From a virus: a DNA stretch of 64,000 nt. A program made the translations under genes and the position numbers. Below, in pieces: positions 1-8,173 of the stretch (position 1 is the stretch's first letter; each line of letters begins with the position of its first letter). The stretch is from the IMG/VR virus record IMGVR_UViG_3300037225_001468, positions 53,742 to 117,741 of that record. One strand, written 5' to 3'. The notes under the pieces are model-generated. The model saw only the letters and a list, made by a program, of their open reading frames with translations, had not been told where the DNA came from and did not search any database.

Positions 1-1
1 T

Positions 2-280
2 CAAGAAATAGAGGGTCCAGCTTATAGTGAGAGTTTTGCTATTACCAAAGACGATGCCTGGAAGTTGGTATTAGATGTTTTAAGGGGGTTATGTGATATG
101 GGAGAGCCTTTGGCTGAAAAATTTATGAGTGATTATTTCAAAGAAAAACAAGAAGAAAGAAAAAAAAAGACTAACATTAAAAAGAAAAGAAAGAAAAAGA
201 AAGATTTTCCAAAAAACGATCAGGGATATCCAGAGAACAATGAAACTGAAGATGGAGGAGAGGACATAAGAACGGATTAA
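2..280 (+). CDS. Hypothetical protein, 5' end outside window
   Basis: The frame is open from the first bases of the window, so the gene starts upstream and only its C-terminal 92 codons are seen. A TTG at 65 is the first possible start inside the window but is probably internal. The visible part begins with an ordinary alpha-helical-looking stretch and ends in a lysine/arginine-rich segment (about residues 50-66) followed by an acidic tail. The basic block could bind nucleic acid, but this is inference. I do not recognise a family. Confidence 0.6.
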   Translation, partial: QEIEGPAYSESFAITKDDAWKLVLDVLRGLCDMGEPLAEKFMSDYFKEKQEERKKKTNIKKKRKKKKDFPKNDQGYPENNETEDGGEDIRTD

Positions 281-285
281 ATGTT

Positions 286-714
286 ATGAATACGATAGAA
301 TGTCTTCATGTTTGTATTCCTTCTCCTAAAGATTATATAACTATATCTGAAAATAGTAATAGAATAAATATAAATGAGATAGAAAAGATATCTATTGATA
401 TGGGAAGGAGAAATGTTGAACTTGTATTTTGGCTTTCTACAACTGTTGTGATGCTTATTCCGGTTTTTTATAAGGGAGCAATAGAGACAAGTCCAATAGA
501 GTGTAATGTTTCTGGAAAATTCTATAATACAAAAACTAATACAATTATATCTTTTCCTTGCGAAATAATTTTGGTAGCTTATAATTCACAGAGACATGCG
601 TATATGGTAAAATGTAAAATAGATATATCTCCTATCATTAAAGAAGTAAAACTTCAAGATTTTAAAAATCTTAAAAAAGAAGATAGTCAGTTCAAATTTA
701 TCGAGGTTGAATAA
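286..714 (+). CDS. Hypothetical protein (142 aa)
   Basis: Complete 142-residue frame with phage-like composition. It has a beta-rich pattern and one short hydrophobic stretch (around residues 46-62, VELVFWLSTTVVMLIPVF) that could be a buried strand or a single membrane segment. Its TAA stop overlaps the ATG of the next gene (stop 712-714, start 714), suggesting translational coupling. The Shine-Dalgarno sequence upstream is weak. No family recognised. Confidence 0.6.
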   Translation: MNTIECLHVCIPSPKDYITISENSNRININEIEKISIDMGRRNVELVFWLSTTVVMLIPVFYKGAIETSPIECNVSGKFYNTKTNTIISFPCEIILVAYNSQRHAYMVKCKIDISPIIKEVKLQDFKNLKKEDSQFKFIEVE

Positions 715-1463
715 TGAGAATAAAAGACTTACAAGATAAATATAAAGGGAAGATGGGATTTGTTGTAGGTTCTGGTCCATCTTTACACTTTCAGGATGTT
801 TCAAAAATGATGAATTATCCTGTTATTTGTGTAAATTCATCTATATTAAAATTTGCGCAAAAAAATAAAGATTTGTATTTTTTGGCAGATGATTGGTCTG
901 TGAAAACTTGGAGCTACTTTTATGAATTGTCAAACATAAATTGTATAAACTTATTGTATAAAGAAAAATTAGAAAAATATTCAAAACATTTAGATGAAAA
1001 CAAAATTATTTGGTTTAACCATAAAACTTGGTATAATGTAGAAAAGAGAGAATATCCTAAAGATGGGTTATTTCTAACTAAAGATGTTGAACTTCCAATA
1101 ATAGGAGCGAGAACTGCTGTGGGGTCAGCAATTCATTTTGCATATATTATGGGATATGATCCAATTGTTGTGACGGGAATAGACTGTTCGTATCGAGATG
1201 GTAAAAAATATTACTGGCAGTATAATAATGAACCACAAGTTTATTTAATGGAAAATAAAAATAGTAAAATTATTTGTAATAGTATAAATAATCAAGATGT
1301 TCATACTTTAGAGTTTATTAAATATTTTATTCAATTATCAGAACAAACTAAAAAGCAAAATATAAATATTATAGATGTTTCTGGTGGTGTTTTGAAGTGC
1401 TTTAATAAGATGAAATATGATGAAGTTTTTGAAAGATATGGAGAAAAAAATGAAAAGTGTTAA
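714..1463 (+). CDS. MptE-like / DUF115 Rossmann-fold protein, possible glycosyltransferase
   Basis: 249 aa. Seen: a glycine-rich first strand and loop, VVGSGPSL, near residue 19; a conserved-looking IGARTAVG segment near residue 130; and VTGIDCSY near residue 153. Together these match the pattern of the MptE-like/DUF115 family (PF01973), whose fold relates to sialyltransferases and which often sits in surface-glycan or flagellin-glycosylation loci. The CMP-sugar synthetase gene lies two genes downstream, so a role in transferring or handling a nonulosonic acid is a reasonable inference. Substrate unknown. An alternative is a housekeeping pterin kinase-like role, less likely in this context. 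Confidence 0.55.
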   Translation: MRIKDLQDKYKGKMGFVVGSGPSLHFQDVSKMMNYPVICVNSSILKFAQKNKDLYFLADDWSVKTWSYFYELSNINCINLLYKEKLEKYSKHLDENKIIWFNHKTWYNVEKREYPKDGLFLTKDVELPIIGARTAVGSAIHFAYIMGYDPIVVTGIDCSYRDGKKYYWQYNNEPQVYLMENKNSKIICNSINNQDVHTLEFIKYFIQLSEQTKKQNINIIDVSGGVLKCFNKMKYDEVFERYGEKNEKC

Positions 1464-1833
1464 ATGTATTATTTGCGAAAAAGAATTAGAAAAAGATGTT
1501 ACTCTTGGTGATGTAAAACCAACAGATATAATTGAACCTATTTATGATGGATTATCTTGTCGTTCTTATGGAAACTATGGAAGTCAAGTTTATGACCCTA
1601 TGGCTGATGGACAATTTTTGTTATTTTATATTTGTGATGATTGTATGGTTAAAAAGGGAGATTTGGTGACATATGTTAGATATATTAAAAAATCTATAAA
1701 TTTAGATGAAAAAACTTTTTCTCAAAAAATAAAAGAAGATCAAGAAAATGAGAAAAAATATAAAAAAAGTGATTTATCAAAAAAATTTGACGATATGAAC
1801 AGGTCTTTAAGAAAAAATATATCAAGGAGATAA
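1450..1833 (+). CDS. Small putative zinc-binding protein
   Basis: 127 aa from ATG 1450, chosen because GGAGA lies 6 nt upstream; an earlier in-frame ATG at 1417 sits deep inside the preceding gene. It overlaps that gene by 14 nt. Two Cys pairs, CIIC near the N-terminus and CDDC near residue 70, could make a four-cysteine zinc site. The C-terminal half is lysine-rich and probably helical. No named family; phage hypothetical. Confidence 0.6.
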   Translation: MKSVKCIICEKELEKDVTLGDVKPTDIIEPIYDGLSCRSYGNYGSQVYDPMADGQFLLFYICDDCMVKKGDLVTYVRYIKKSINLDEKTFSQKIKEDQENEKKYKKSDLSKKFDDMNRSLRKNISRR

Positions 1834-1836
1834 GGG

Positions 1837-2571
1837 ATGCTCGATGGAAAAAAGATACTCGCAATCATTTTGGCTCGAAAAAATAGTGTCGGCCTTCCGG
1901 GTAAAAATTATAGAAAACTATGTGGTAAACCTCTTTTTATATGGTCGGTTATCGCTGCTATAAATAGTAAATATGTAGATGCTGTTGTAGTGTCGAGTTG
2001 TTGCACTGTAGTTAAAAAGGATTTTTTTAATTATGTAAATAATTTGTATGGAAATAATAAAGTAATTGAGTTTATAGATAGAGATGAGAAGCTAAATGGT
2101 CCTCAAGTTAAAAATGAACCTGTGATGATAGATGCTTATGATAAAATGGTAAAGATAAATAGTTTTTATGCTGATATTATTGTATCTTTACAGCCAACTT
2201 CTCCAGTTAGAACAAATAATTTAATAGATCAATGTTTGGAAAAATACAAGTTAGATAAAGCTGATAGTTTGGTGACGGTATCTAAAAATTATCCTTTTAT
2301 ATTTCATCAACACGATGAAAGGGCTACTTGTCCAAATATGTATTTCACAGACAGACCTATGAGACAAGAAATTAGAGATTGGCAATTTGCTCTAATAGAT
2401 AATGGTAATGTTTATATAACAAAGAAAGATATATTATTAAACCATAATAATAGGTTAGGAGGACGCATAACAACTTATGTGACAGATAAATATCAGAGTT
2501 TACAGATAGATGATCTTGAAGATTTTAATCTAATAGAAAAAATGGCTGAGATATATCAAGAAATTATTTAA
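1837..2571 (+). CDS. neuA: Acylneuraminate cytidylyltransferase-like (CMP-sugar synthetase)
   Basis: 244 aa. It would activate a nonulosonic acid (sialic, pseudaminic or similar) with CTP. Seen: the N-terminal nucleotide-binding loop LARKNSVGLPGKN (R/K-rich, ending PGKN as in NeuA/PseF), LQPTSPVR near residue 111, NGNVYI near residue 190 and IDDLEDF near the C-terminus. These are the usual landmarks of the cytidylyltransferase 3 family (PF02348), and the length is normal for a single-domain enzyme. A NeuB-like synthase and a KdsC-type phosphatase lie nearby and complete a synthesis-activation module. Which nonulosonic acid is used cannot be told from sequence alone. Confidence 0.85.
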   Translation: MLDGKKILAIILARKNSVGLPGKNYRKLCGKPLFIWSVIAAINSKYVDAVVVSSCCTVVKKDFFNYVNNLYGNNKVIEFIDRDEKLNGPQVKNEPVMIDAYDKMVKINSFYADIIVSLQPTSPVRTNNLIDQCLEKYKLDKADSLVTVSKNYPFIFHQHDERATCPNMYFTDRPMRQEIRDWQFALIDNGNVYITKKDILLNHNNRLGGRITTYVTDKYQSLQIDDLEDFNLIEKMAEIYQEII

Positions 2572-2579
2572 TTATTTTT

Positions 2580-3068
2580 ATGCGCAATAAATATAAAACA
2601 GAAAGTGAAGAATTGTTTAACTACTTACAAGAAGTTTTGCCGGGGGACTGGAAGGTAATAGAAAATAGTTCTAATAAAATAAGTAGCGTCTTAACTGAAG
2701 CGGGAGTGAATATTCCGCATAGTAAAATGGGAGGTAGTTATGCTATTTATTTTTATGATTTTGCTTATTTTGTTTTAGGGAAATATGATAGATTTCAGGT
2801 TTTTATTGTAAGAGATAAAGAGAGAAGTGAAAACAAATATAAGTATAATCTTTTTATCTTATATTATGACGAATTAGATCCGATTTTTACTCATAAATCA
2901 AAAGACTATAAAGAATGTGTGGATTTTTTATTTGTATTTTCTATTAGGGCAAGAACATTTTTTGGTGAAATACTGAAAAATTCGCATAAAAAGGATATGA
3001 ATGAAATAATAAACTCGCCAAATGAAAAAGCAGAAAGAAACTTTTCGTTTTTAGAGATTAAGGAATAA
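2580..3068 (+). CDS. Hypothetical protein (162 aa)
   Basis: 162-residue mixed alpha/beta protein with no recognised domain. There is no clear Shine-Dalgarno before ATG 2580. Its last 11 nt overlap the 3' end of the convergent neuB-like gene. Aromatic-rich middle (YAIYFYDFAYFV). It breaks the nonulosonic acid genes and looks like a generic phage gene. Confidence 0.55.
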   Translation: MRNKYKTESEELFNYLQEVLPGDWKVIENSSNKISSVLTEAGVNIPHSKMGGSYAIYFYDFAYFVLGKYDRFQVFIVRDKERSENKYKYNLFILYYDELDPIFTHKSKDYKECVDFLFVFSIRARTFFGEILKNSHKKDMNEIINSPNEKAERNFSFLEIKE

Positions 3069-3942
3069 CTCTTAGTTTCTTTCTATTTTTTATTTCTCCT
3101 TCAGTTAAATCTATGTTTTTATATTGAAGTGCTTTGTGTGTTGCTTTTAGATCTCTTACAAGTTTATACAAACCATCTCTTTCTAGAGAAGCACTGTGAT
3201 CATTTCCTTTAGCCGTTCGATCTAATGTAAAGTGTCGTTCAAACCAAGAGCAGCCTAAAGTGTAAGCAGCTATATCGACTGCTATACCAAGATTATGTCC
3301 GCTAAAGCCTTTAGTAAAAGAATTAGGTATTTGTGATATTTCTAAAAGAAACAAATCTTCAAATTTAACAGGATAGTCTGATGTTGTCCAATATAAAACT
3401 ATTCTTTTTCTAAAATCATAAAGAAAGCCATAAAGTTTATTTAACTCTTCTTTAGTTGACATTCCTAATGAAATATGTATATCTCCATTATATTTATTTA
3501 ATAGAGTTTTTATTAGATCGTAGTTGTTATTACAGGCAGAAGGAACTTTAATATAATCAGGATTTAATGAAATTATTTCTTCTGCTGAGGGTATATCCCA
3601 AACCGAACAAGAGTATTTTATTCCTATTTCATCACAATATTTTTTTAGTTCTTTATGAGTTTCTATATTAAACTCTAAAAACTTACGATGTTGAAGGTAG
3701 GTTTCGCCAAAAGAGTGCATTGGACAGGAGTGAGGCTGATTTTGAATTTCTTTTGGAACACAAATTTCAGGAACTCTTTTTTGAAACTTTACATAGTCGG
3801 CATTACATAATTTTGCCATTTTAATAAGTTCTTTTGCTGTTTCCGGATTGCCTTGATGATTTGCGCATAGTTCAGCGATGGTTTTTGGACTTTTATATTC
3901 CATTTTTTTGCTTTCTGAAAAATTGAGGATATAATATTTCAT
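3058..3942 (-). CDS. neuB: N-acetylneuraminate synthase-like (NeuB/PseI/LegI family), SAF domain absent
   Basis: 294 aa. The family condenses phosphoenolpyruvate with an N-acylated hexosamine to form a nonulosonic acid. Seen: IAELCANHQGN at the start of the TIM barrel, VKFQKR, ISLGMST near residue 156, GFSGHNLG near 215, and the metal/substrate-binding run ERHFTLDRTAKGNDH near 236. Typical NeuB proteins have about 340-350 residues and end in a SAF (antifreeze-like) domain; this one stops shortly after the barrel, so that domain is missing. Start could also be the internal ATG at 3903, which gives a more usual N-terminus. It is one of two genes on the - strand, and an open remnant frame lies at its 5' side, suggesting separate acquisition. 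Confidence 0.85.
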   Translation of the reverse strand: MKYYILNFSESKKMEYKSPKTIAELCANHQGNPETAKELIKMAKLCNADYVKFQKRVPEICVPKEIQNQPHSCPMHSFGETYLQHRKFLEFNIETHKELKKYCDEIGIKYSCSVWDIPSAEEIISLNPDYIKVPSACNNNYDLIKTLLNKYNGDIHISLGMSTKEELNKLYGFLYDFRKRIVLYWTTSDYPVKFEDLFLLEISQIPNSFTKGFSGHNLGIAVDIAAYTLGCSWFERHFTLDRTAKGNDHSASLERDGLYKLVRDLKATHKALQYKNIDLTEGEIKNRKKLRVIP

Positions 3943-4158
3943 CGGCAGAAAAGTGGCGAAAAGGTAAATAGAATATGTGGAGCAGTAAGATTTTGTTCTA
4001 ATGGATTACCATCATTGGTAAAATGTATGTTTGAAAACCTTTTAGACGCACATAGAATGGCAGAAAAAGATTATGAAAAAAATATAAAGGTAGGTAATAT
4101 TAAAGTCGATAAAAACTTTTATAACTCGTTAATAGTAAAAGATAGCATATACATGTGA
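3919..4158 (+). pseudogene. Gene remnant or start-less short frame
   Basis: A frame stays open for 80 codons to TGA at 4156-4158 and reads like real protein, with a Cys-containing stretch (RICGAVRFCSNGLPSLV) followed by a charged helix. There is no ATG or GTG until 4027, which would leave only 43 residues. The 5' part runs under the start of the oppositely oriented neuB-like gene. Most likely this is the 3' end of a gene truncated when neuB arrived; a genuine 43-aa gene from ATG 4027 is possible. Family unknown. Confidence 0.4.
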
Positions 4159-4171
4159 ATAGGAGAAAAAT

Positions 4172-4909
4172 ATGGAAATAATATATGATAATGCTGATGA
4201 TGCTCACTATGTCTACTTTGATAATATATCGGTATATGTGATATATCATCCTAAAATAGATAATAAACAGATTGATAAATGGGTGGTATATAGGGAGCAA
4301 TACGATGCTGGTCATTTAGTCTATAATAAAAATAAACAAGTAAAGTTAATTGTTTCAATGTGGGGCGATGAGTTTTGGGAAACATTACCACTTAATATAC
4401 AATATTTCTTTAATACAATAAAAGAAGCAACAAATATAGCAAGTAGAGATTATTGTGAAAATATAGAAACTGGAATATACAAAAATAAACAAGATTATTA
4501 TGTTCCTTTTGCGCAAAAAATAAAAGATGAAAAAATTCATAAAATATTAGATATGATGAAGTATTTAGATATGACTAGTGTAGAGATGGGTGCTAAAAAA
4601 GAATGGTTTCCCAGAAATGCGGTAGCAGATGATGCGAACTTGTGTCTTGGTGTGTGTTTCAATACAACATGTCCAAAAAAAATACATTTAACGTGTTATT
4701 ATGTGACATGGGATAAGACGAGTAAATCTTATCATGACAAACTAGAAAGTATATCATTATTTAATATAACAGAAGACATTAAGGATGGCATAATAGATCA
4801 TCTAAAAGAAAAATGTATAAAATTCGCACAAAAGAAAGCATTAGAGAAAATAACGAAAGAAGAACTTAATAACAATAATCTCTCATATTGCCTTAAGGAA
4901 CAAAAATGA
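4172..4909 (+). CDS. Hypothetical protein (245 aa)
   Basis: 245 residues from ATG 4172, preceded by AGGAGAAAAAT, a good ribosome binding site. The N-terminal third looks beta-rich, the middle charged and helical. No catalytic motif recognised. The stop overlaps the next gene by 4 nt (ATGA). It contains one copy of the TTGCGCAA palindrome described in the findings (4509-4516). Confidence 0.6.
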   Translation: MEIIYDNADDAHYVYFDNISVYVIYHPKIDNKQIDKWVVYREQYDAGHLVYNKNKQVKLIVSMWGDEFWETLPLNIQYFFNTIKEATNIASRDYCENIETGIYKNKQDYYVPFAQKIKDEKIHKILDMMKYLDMTSVEMGAKKEWFPRNAVADDANLCLGVCFNTTCPKKIHLTCYYVTWDKTSKSYHDKLESISLFNITEDIKDGIIDHLKEKCIKFAQKKALEKITKEELNNNNLSYCLKEQK

Positions 4910-5421
4910 TAAAAGTTTTGATAGTTGATGTAGATGGCGTATTGAGCGATGGAAAGTATTATATCTCATCGTCCGGCGAAGTGATGAAGTCTTTTTACAC
5001 AAGAGATTTTGATGCTTTAAGAAGGATACAAGAACTTGGGGTTATTGTTGTTATTTTAAGCCAAGCTAAAGATGATTGTATGTGGCAAAAGTTTTGGCAA
5101 CTTAATTTAGAGAGTAAAAAGAAAATGTATGTTTTTAGTGAGGTAAAAAATAAATTAGAAAAAGTTGAAAATATTCTTGAAAATTGGGACCTAAAATGGG
5201 AGAATGTTGCGTATGTTGGTGATGCCGAAAACGATTTAGAATGTATGAAAAAAGCATTTTTGTCATTTTGTCCTAATGATGCTATAGAGAAAGTTAAAGA
5301 GGAAGCTAATTTAATATCTAATAAAGATGGTGGGTGTGGTGTAGTGTATGATATATTTTGTAGAACATGCGATGAGAATTATGGTGCCTTTTGTGATTAT
5401 GGAGATATGACAAATGATTAA
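4906..5421 (+). CDS. KdsC-type HAD phosphatase
   Basis: 171 aa, the length of a KdsC-like enzyme. Seen: the nucleophile motif DVDGVLSDG at residues 8-16, a Ser/Thr motif near ILSQ, and the Mg-binding motif VGDAENDLE near residue 105. Family members remove phosphate from 3-deoxy-octulosonate 8-phosphate or N-acylneuraminate 9-phosphate. Next to neuA/neuB-like genes the second role is the better inference. It also resembles the phosphatase domain fused to some NeuA proteins. The C-terminus has a Cys-containing tail (CRTCDENYGAFC) not typical of the family. It overlaps the next gene by 8 nt. Confidence 0.8.
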   Translation: MIKVLIVDVDGVLSDGKYYISSSGEVMKSFYTRDFDALRRIQELGVIVVILSQAKDDCMWQKFWQLNLESKKKMYVFSEVKNKLEKVENILENWDLKWENVAYVGDAENDLECMKKAFLSFCPNDAIEKVKEEANLISNKDGGCGVVYDIFCRTCDENYGAFCDYGDMTND

Positions 5422-5932
5422 ATTGAGAGATTGGCAGAAGGTTGTTCTTGATGAAATAGATAAACATGATGAAATAGTTGATTCTGAACTTTATTCTTCT
5501 ATGTCTGATTTAGAAATAAATAATAGAACAAGTATAAAGGTTAAGTTTCCTAAAGGTGCAGGTCATACTTTTTTAACAGCATATTTAGCAAGTCAAAAAT
5601 ATAATACTTTATTTATTTATTCTGATACAGATCATCTAAAAGAAATTCAACACTATAAAGAAGACATTCGTTCTAGCAGAAGTAAGGAAGAGATGAGTTC
5701 TGCTATTAAAGAGGTTGTAAATGATGGTTTATCTTTGTATGAAATATATTATGCTGTAAATCATGCTAATATGGTTAATCCCACAGAGAAACCAATAGTC
5801 ACATTAGCTTCTGTGAAGGCGAAAATATCAGGAAAAGATATCATTGTAATTGATAAGACTTCTTCGTTGCCTACTATTGTAGAAAGTTTTATTTTCAATG
5901 TAGCAACAGGAACTATTGTTCTTTTAGGTTAA
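5414..5932 (+). CDS. Degenerate P-loop ATPase-like protein
   Basis: 172 aa. The start (RDWQKVVLDEI) resembles the N-terminus of helicases and terminases. FPKGAGHTF near residue 45 has the shape of a Walker A loop but with His where the P-loop lysine should be, and DIIVID near residue 141 resembles Walker B. It may be an inactive NTPase relative or a small family in which this change is fixed. Length is far short of a full helicase or terminase. Function unknown. Confidence 0.45.
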   Translation: MIKLRDWQKVVLDEIDKHDEIVDSELYSSMSDLEINNRTSIKVKFPKGAGHTFLTAYLASQKYNTLFIYSDTDHLKEIQHYKEDIRSSRSKEEMSSAIKEVVNDGLSLYEIYYAVNHANMVNPTEKPIVTLASVKAKISGKDIIVIDKTSSLPTIVESFIFNVATGTIVLLG

Positions 5933-5946
5933 ATAGAGAAACAAAA

Positions 5947-6195
5947 ATGACTAATGATGAATTTGAAAAAGATTGGAGAAGTTATTCTATTGAATGTGAT
6001 GATGGAGTAATAATTTGTTTGAAGGATAAGATGATGATTTGTTGGGGAACTGTTGAGGACGGATTATTTTTTGATACTGGAGGAGAACAGGGGAGTCCCG
6101 CCTACCTCCTTAAAGTTGAAGGTAATGATCTTTTTCAAAAAGATAATGATGAAAAATGGGAAAAACTTGGCAAACTAGTGAAAACCAGCATATAA
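5947..6195 (+). CDS. Small hypothetical protein (82 aa)
   Basis: 82-residue acidic protein, probably beta-rich, starting 14 nt after the preceding stop; upstream GAGAAACAAAA is a modest ribosome binding site. Not recognised. A sigma-70-like promoter overlaps its 3' end. Confidence 0.55.
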   Translation: MTNDEFEKDWRSYSIECDDGVIICLKDKMMICWGTVEDGLFFDTGGEQGSPAYLLKVEGNDLFQKDNDEKWEKLGKLVKTSI

Positions 6196-6196
6196 T
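6167..6196 (+). promoter_or_regulatory. Sigma-70-like promoter
   Basis: TTGGCA at 6167-6172, an 18-nt spacer, then a perfect TATAAT at 6191-6196. It sits just before the first direct repeat and the homing endonuclease. It may originally have driven the DUF1257 gene. Seen in sequence; activity is inferred. Confidence 0.5.
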
Positions 6197-6200
6197 ATAC

Positions 6201-6250
6201 AAAATGCTATTTAAGGAAAGAGAGGTGGCAAATTTCAGAATTCACCGTTG
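6201..6250 (+). repeat. Imperfect direct repeat, left copy
   Basis: 50 bp that match 7127-7176 at 43 of 50 positions. The two copies bracket the homing endonuclease gene. The right copy contains the 5' end of the DUF1257 gene, so the left copy appears to be a duplicate of the target gene's start and leader left on the other side of the insertion. Confidence 0.75.
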
Positions 6251-6314
6251 GTCGCGCGAAATATTTAATGATTTAGTAAATAAAAGAAGGACTTGTCATG
6301 TAGTTGAAGTATAA
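6204..6314 (+). CDS. Possible 36-aa peptide beginning in the left repeat
   Basis: ATG 6204 to TAA 6312-6314 gives 36 residues, the first part encoded by the direct repeat and the rest by the flank of the endonuclease insertion. It follows a sigma-70-like promoter but lacks a convincing ribosome binding site. It may be only a scar of the insertion. Confidence 0.2.
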   Translation: MLFKEREVANFRIHRWSREIFNDLVNKRRTCHVVEV

Positions 6315-6321
6315 GTAGAAT

Positions 6322-7140
6322 ATGAATATGAAAAAGTTTAATAAAAGTAAAAAGTGGCTAGAAAAAGAATATTGTATTAAAAGAAATAAACTTGAGGATA
6401 TCGCTGAAAAAATAGGAGTAGATAGAACAACTATTTTTAATTGGACAAAAACATTTGGTCTTAAAAGACAAAAAATAGTTCCAGAAGTGGCAAATAGTAG
6501 AAAATATTCTGTAAATGAAGAATACTTTAATAAAATAGATACTGAAGAAAAAGCTTATTGGTTAGGATTTATTGCGGCAGATGGATGTGTTCAGTGTAGA
6601 AAAAGTAAAACTCTTCTTTCTGTAGAATTAGCAAAAAAGGATGAAGATCACTTGATAAAACTAAAAAACGCTATAGAATATACCGGTCCTCTTCATCAGA
6701 GAAAGGCAAAAAACGGCAAGGGATCAAGCTGTTGCTTACAGGTATCAAGTATGAAAATGGTTCCTGATTTAATGAGACACGGAATAGTTGAAAGAAAATC
6801 TAAAATCTTACAACCTCCCTTTATGATAAATAAAGAGTTTTATAGACATTGGATTAGGGGATTTTTTGATGGAGATGGGTCCATAAGTTTATGTAAAGAT
6901 GGTAGAATTAAAGGTGAATTCTTTTCAGGGTCAAAAAATATTATTGAGTTTATAGTTAAAGAATTTTTCCCGTTAAATATTTTTTTGACATTAGATATTT
7001 ATACGTCAAAAAATTGTCTTGGATTTCATAAAAGTTTTTCTGGAAAATATAGAATAAATCAACTACATAAGACAATGTATGATAATGCAACTGTTTATTT
7101 AGATAGAAAAAAGAAAATATTTGAACAAAATGTTATTTAA
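6322..7140 (+). mobile_element. Free-standing LAGLIDADG homing endonuclease gene
   Basis: 272 aa. Seen: an N-terminal helix-turn-helix-like segment (about residues 12-45), then two LAGLIDADG-type helices, YWLGFIAADGCV near residue 79 and WIRGFFDGDGSI near residue 175, each ending in the catalytic acidic residue. This is a monomeric two-motif endonuclease that would cut a long DNA target and spread its own gene. It is not inside an intein or a recognisable intron; it is bounded by 50-bp imperfect direct repeats. Its last base (7140) is also the A of the ATG of the downstream DUF1257 gene, so the endonuclease supplies that gene's present start region. Confidence 0.85.
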
Positions 7141-7176
7141 TGAAAGAGAGGTGGACAATTAGTGAATTCACCGTTG
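7127..7176 (+). repeat. Imperfect direct repeat, right copy
   Basis: Right partner of 6201-6250 (43/50 identical, mismatches clustered around the expected start codon of the DUF1257 gene). It contains the endonuclease stop codon and the first codons of DUF1257, and keeps the AGGTGG Shine-Dalgarno-like sequence at 7149-7154. Confidence 0.75.
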
Positions 7177-7559
7177 TAAATATAGAGTTAGACGACCAGG
7201 AGTGTCTTGTAAAATCTCTTGAAGAAATGGGATATAAGCCAGAAATTCATGAAGAGGCAAAAAACCTTTACGGATATCATGGAGATAAAAGAGTGCAAAA
7301 GGCTCATGTTATTGTTCCAAGATCACAAGTAGGTTCAGCCTCTAATGATGTTGGTTTTGAAAAAAATAATAATGGCAAGTTTACTATGCACCTTTCAGAA
7401 TATGATCGTCATGTTTTTAAGACAGATAAATTAAAGCAATTATATGCCAAGCATAGAGTAAATCAGTTTGTGAAAAAAAATGCCGGTAAGTATTCTCATA
7501 AAACTACCAAAGTAGATAAAGATGGAACTATTAGAATTCGTTTAACTAGATTTGGATAA
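7140..7559 (+). CDS. DUF1257 (Ycf35-like) protein
   Basis: 139 aa. The N-terminal part (SEFTVVNIELDD, LEEMGYKPE, DVGFEKNNNG) follows the DUF1257 pattern (PF06868), known from cyanobacteria and plastids as Ycf35 and from many phages; function unresolved. The usual family N-terminus is MSxF, which corresponds to ISEF at residues 7-10 here: an ATG seems to have become ATT, and the upstream ATG at 7140, at the endonuclease junction, now adds six residues. A DUF2997 gene, the usual partner of DUF1257, is at 49420-49617. The C-terminal third is lysine/arginine-rich. Confidence 0.75.
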   Translation: MKERWTISEFTVVNIELDDQECLVKSLEEMGYKPEIHEEAKNLYGYHGDKRVQKAHVIVPRSQVGSASNDVGFEKNNNGKFTMHLSEYDRHVFKTDKLKQLYAKHRVNQFVKKNAGKYSHKTTKVDKDGTIRIRLTRFG

Positions 7560-7567
7560 GGATAAAT

Positions 7568-8173
7568 ATGCCAAAAACAAAAGATCAAAAAAGAAATACA
7601 TTAAAAAGGGCAAAAGACTTTCAAAAAAGGCACTATTTTAATGAACTAAAAAATAGTATTTTAACTTTTAATAATCCTATTTTATCTCAGGTGTCACAAG
7701 ATGTGGCAAAAGAAGATAATTTAGATTTTATTGAAAAAATGAAAAAGGTATTATTTGTTAGTGAGAAAGGGGTGGGTTTAGCTGCTCCGCAGATAGGTGT
7801 ATTAAAGAAAGTTATTGTTTTAGACCCGAAAAAAGAAAATAAAATTAAAGTAATGATAAATCCAAGAATAACAGAAATATCTCAAGAGACCAATAATGTT
7901 TCTGAAGGATGTTTATCTTATCCTGATATTTATGTTCCAGTTGATAGAGCGAATAAAATTAAAGTAGAATATTTTACTACTTTATTTGAGAAGAAAGAAG
8001 AAGAGTTTATTGGGTTTGAAGCAAGAATAATTCAGCATGAAGTTGATCACTTGATAGGGGTTTGCTTGGTAGGGGAAGTGTGGAAAGAAAGTAAAGAAAA
8101 AGGTTTGCCAGTAGAAGAAATAATTAGAATAAGAAAAGAAGAAATAGAAAAAGCCGAATTAAGTATGAAATAA
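7568..8173 (+). CDS. def: Peptide deformylase
   Basis: 201 aa. It removes the formyl group from N-terminal methionine of new proteins. All three family motifs are present: GVGLAAPQIG (residues 68-77), EGCLSYP near 117 and HEVDH (HExxH) near 158, giving the metal ligands Cys and two His and the catalytic Glu. An extra basic segment of about 30 residues precedes the catalytic domain. Phage-encoded deformylases are known; they are thought to keep up formyl removal during rapid phage protein synthesis. A good AAGGA site precedes ATG 7568. Confidence 0.92.
   Translation: MPKTKDQKRNTLKRAKDFQKRHYFNELKNSILTFNNPILSQVSQDVAKEDNLDFIEKMKKVLFVSEKGVGLAAPQIGVLKKVIVLDPKKENKIKVMINPRITEISQETNNVSEGCLSYPDIYVPVDRANKIKVEYFTTLFEKKEEEFIGFEARIIQHEVDHLIGVCLVGEVWKESKEKGLPVEEIIRIRKEEIEKAELSMK

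Noticed and set aside
714-1463. Direct assignment as a GT42 sialyltransferase
   Set aside because: The GSGPS loop is shared with DUF115/MptE-like proteins, and the later GIDCSY motif fits that family better; sialic acid transfer stays only a context-based possibility.
6251-6321. A group I intron around the 6322 endonuclease
   Set aside because: No convincing P7/P3 core could be traced and the flanking sequence is duplicated, which is not how intron insertions look.
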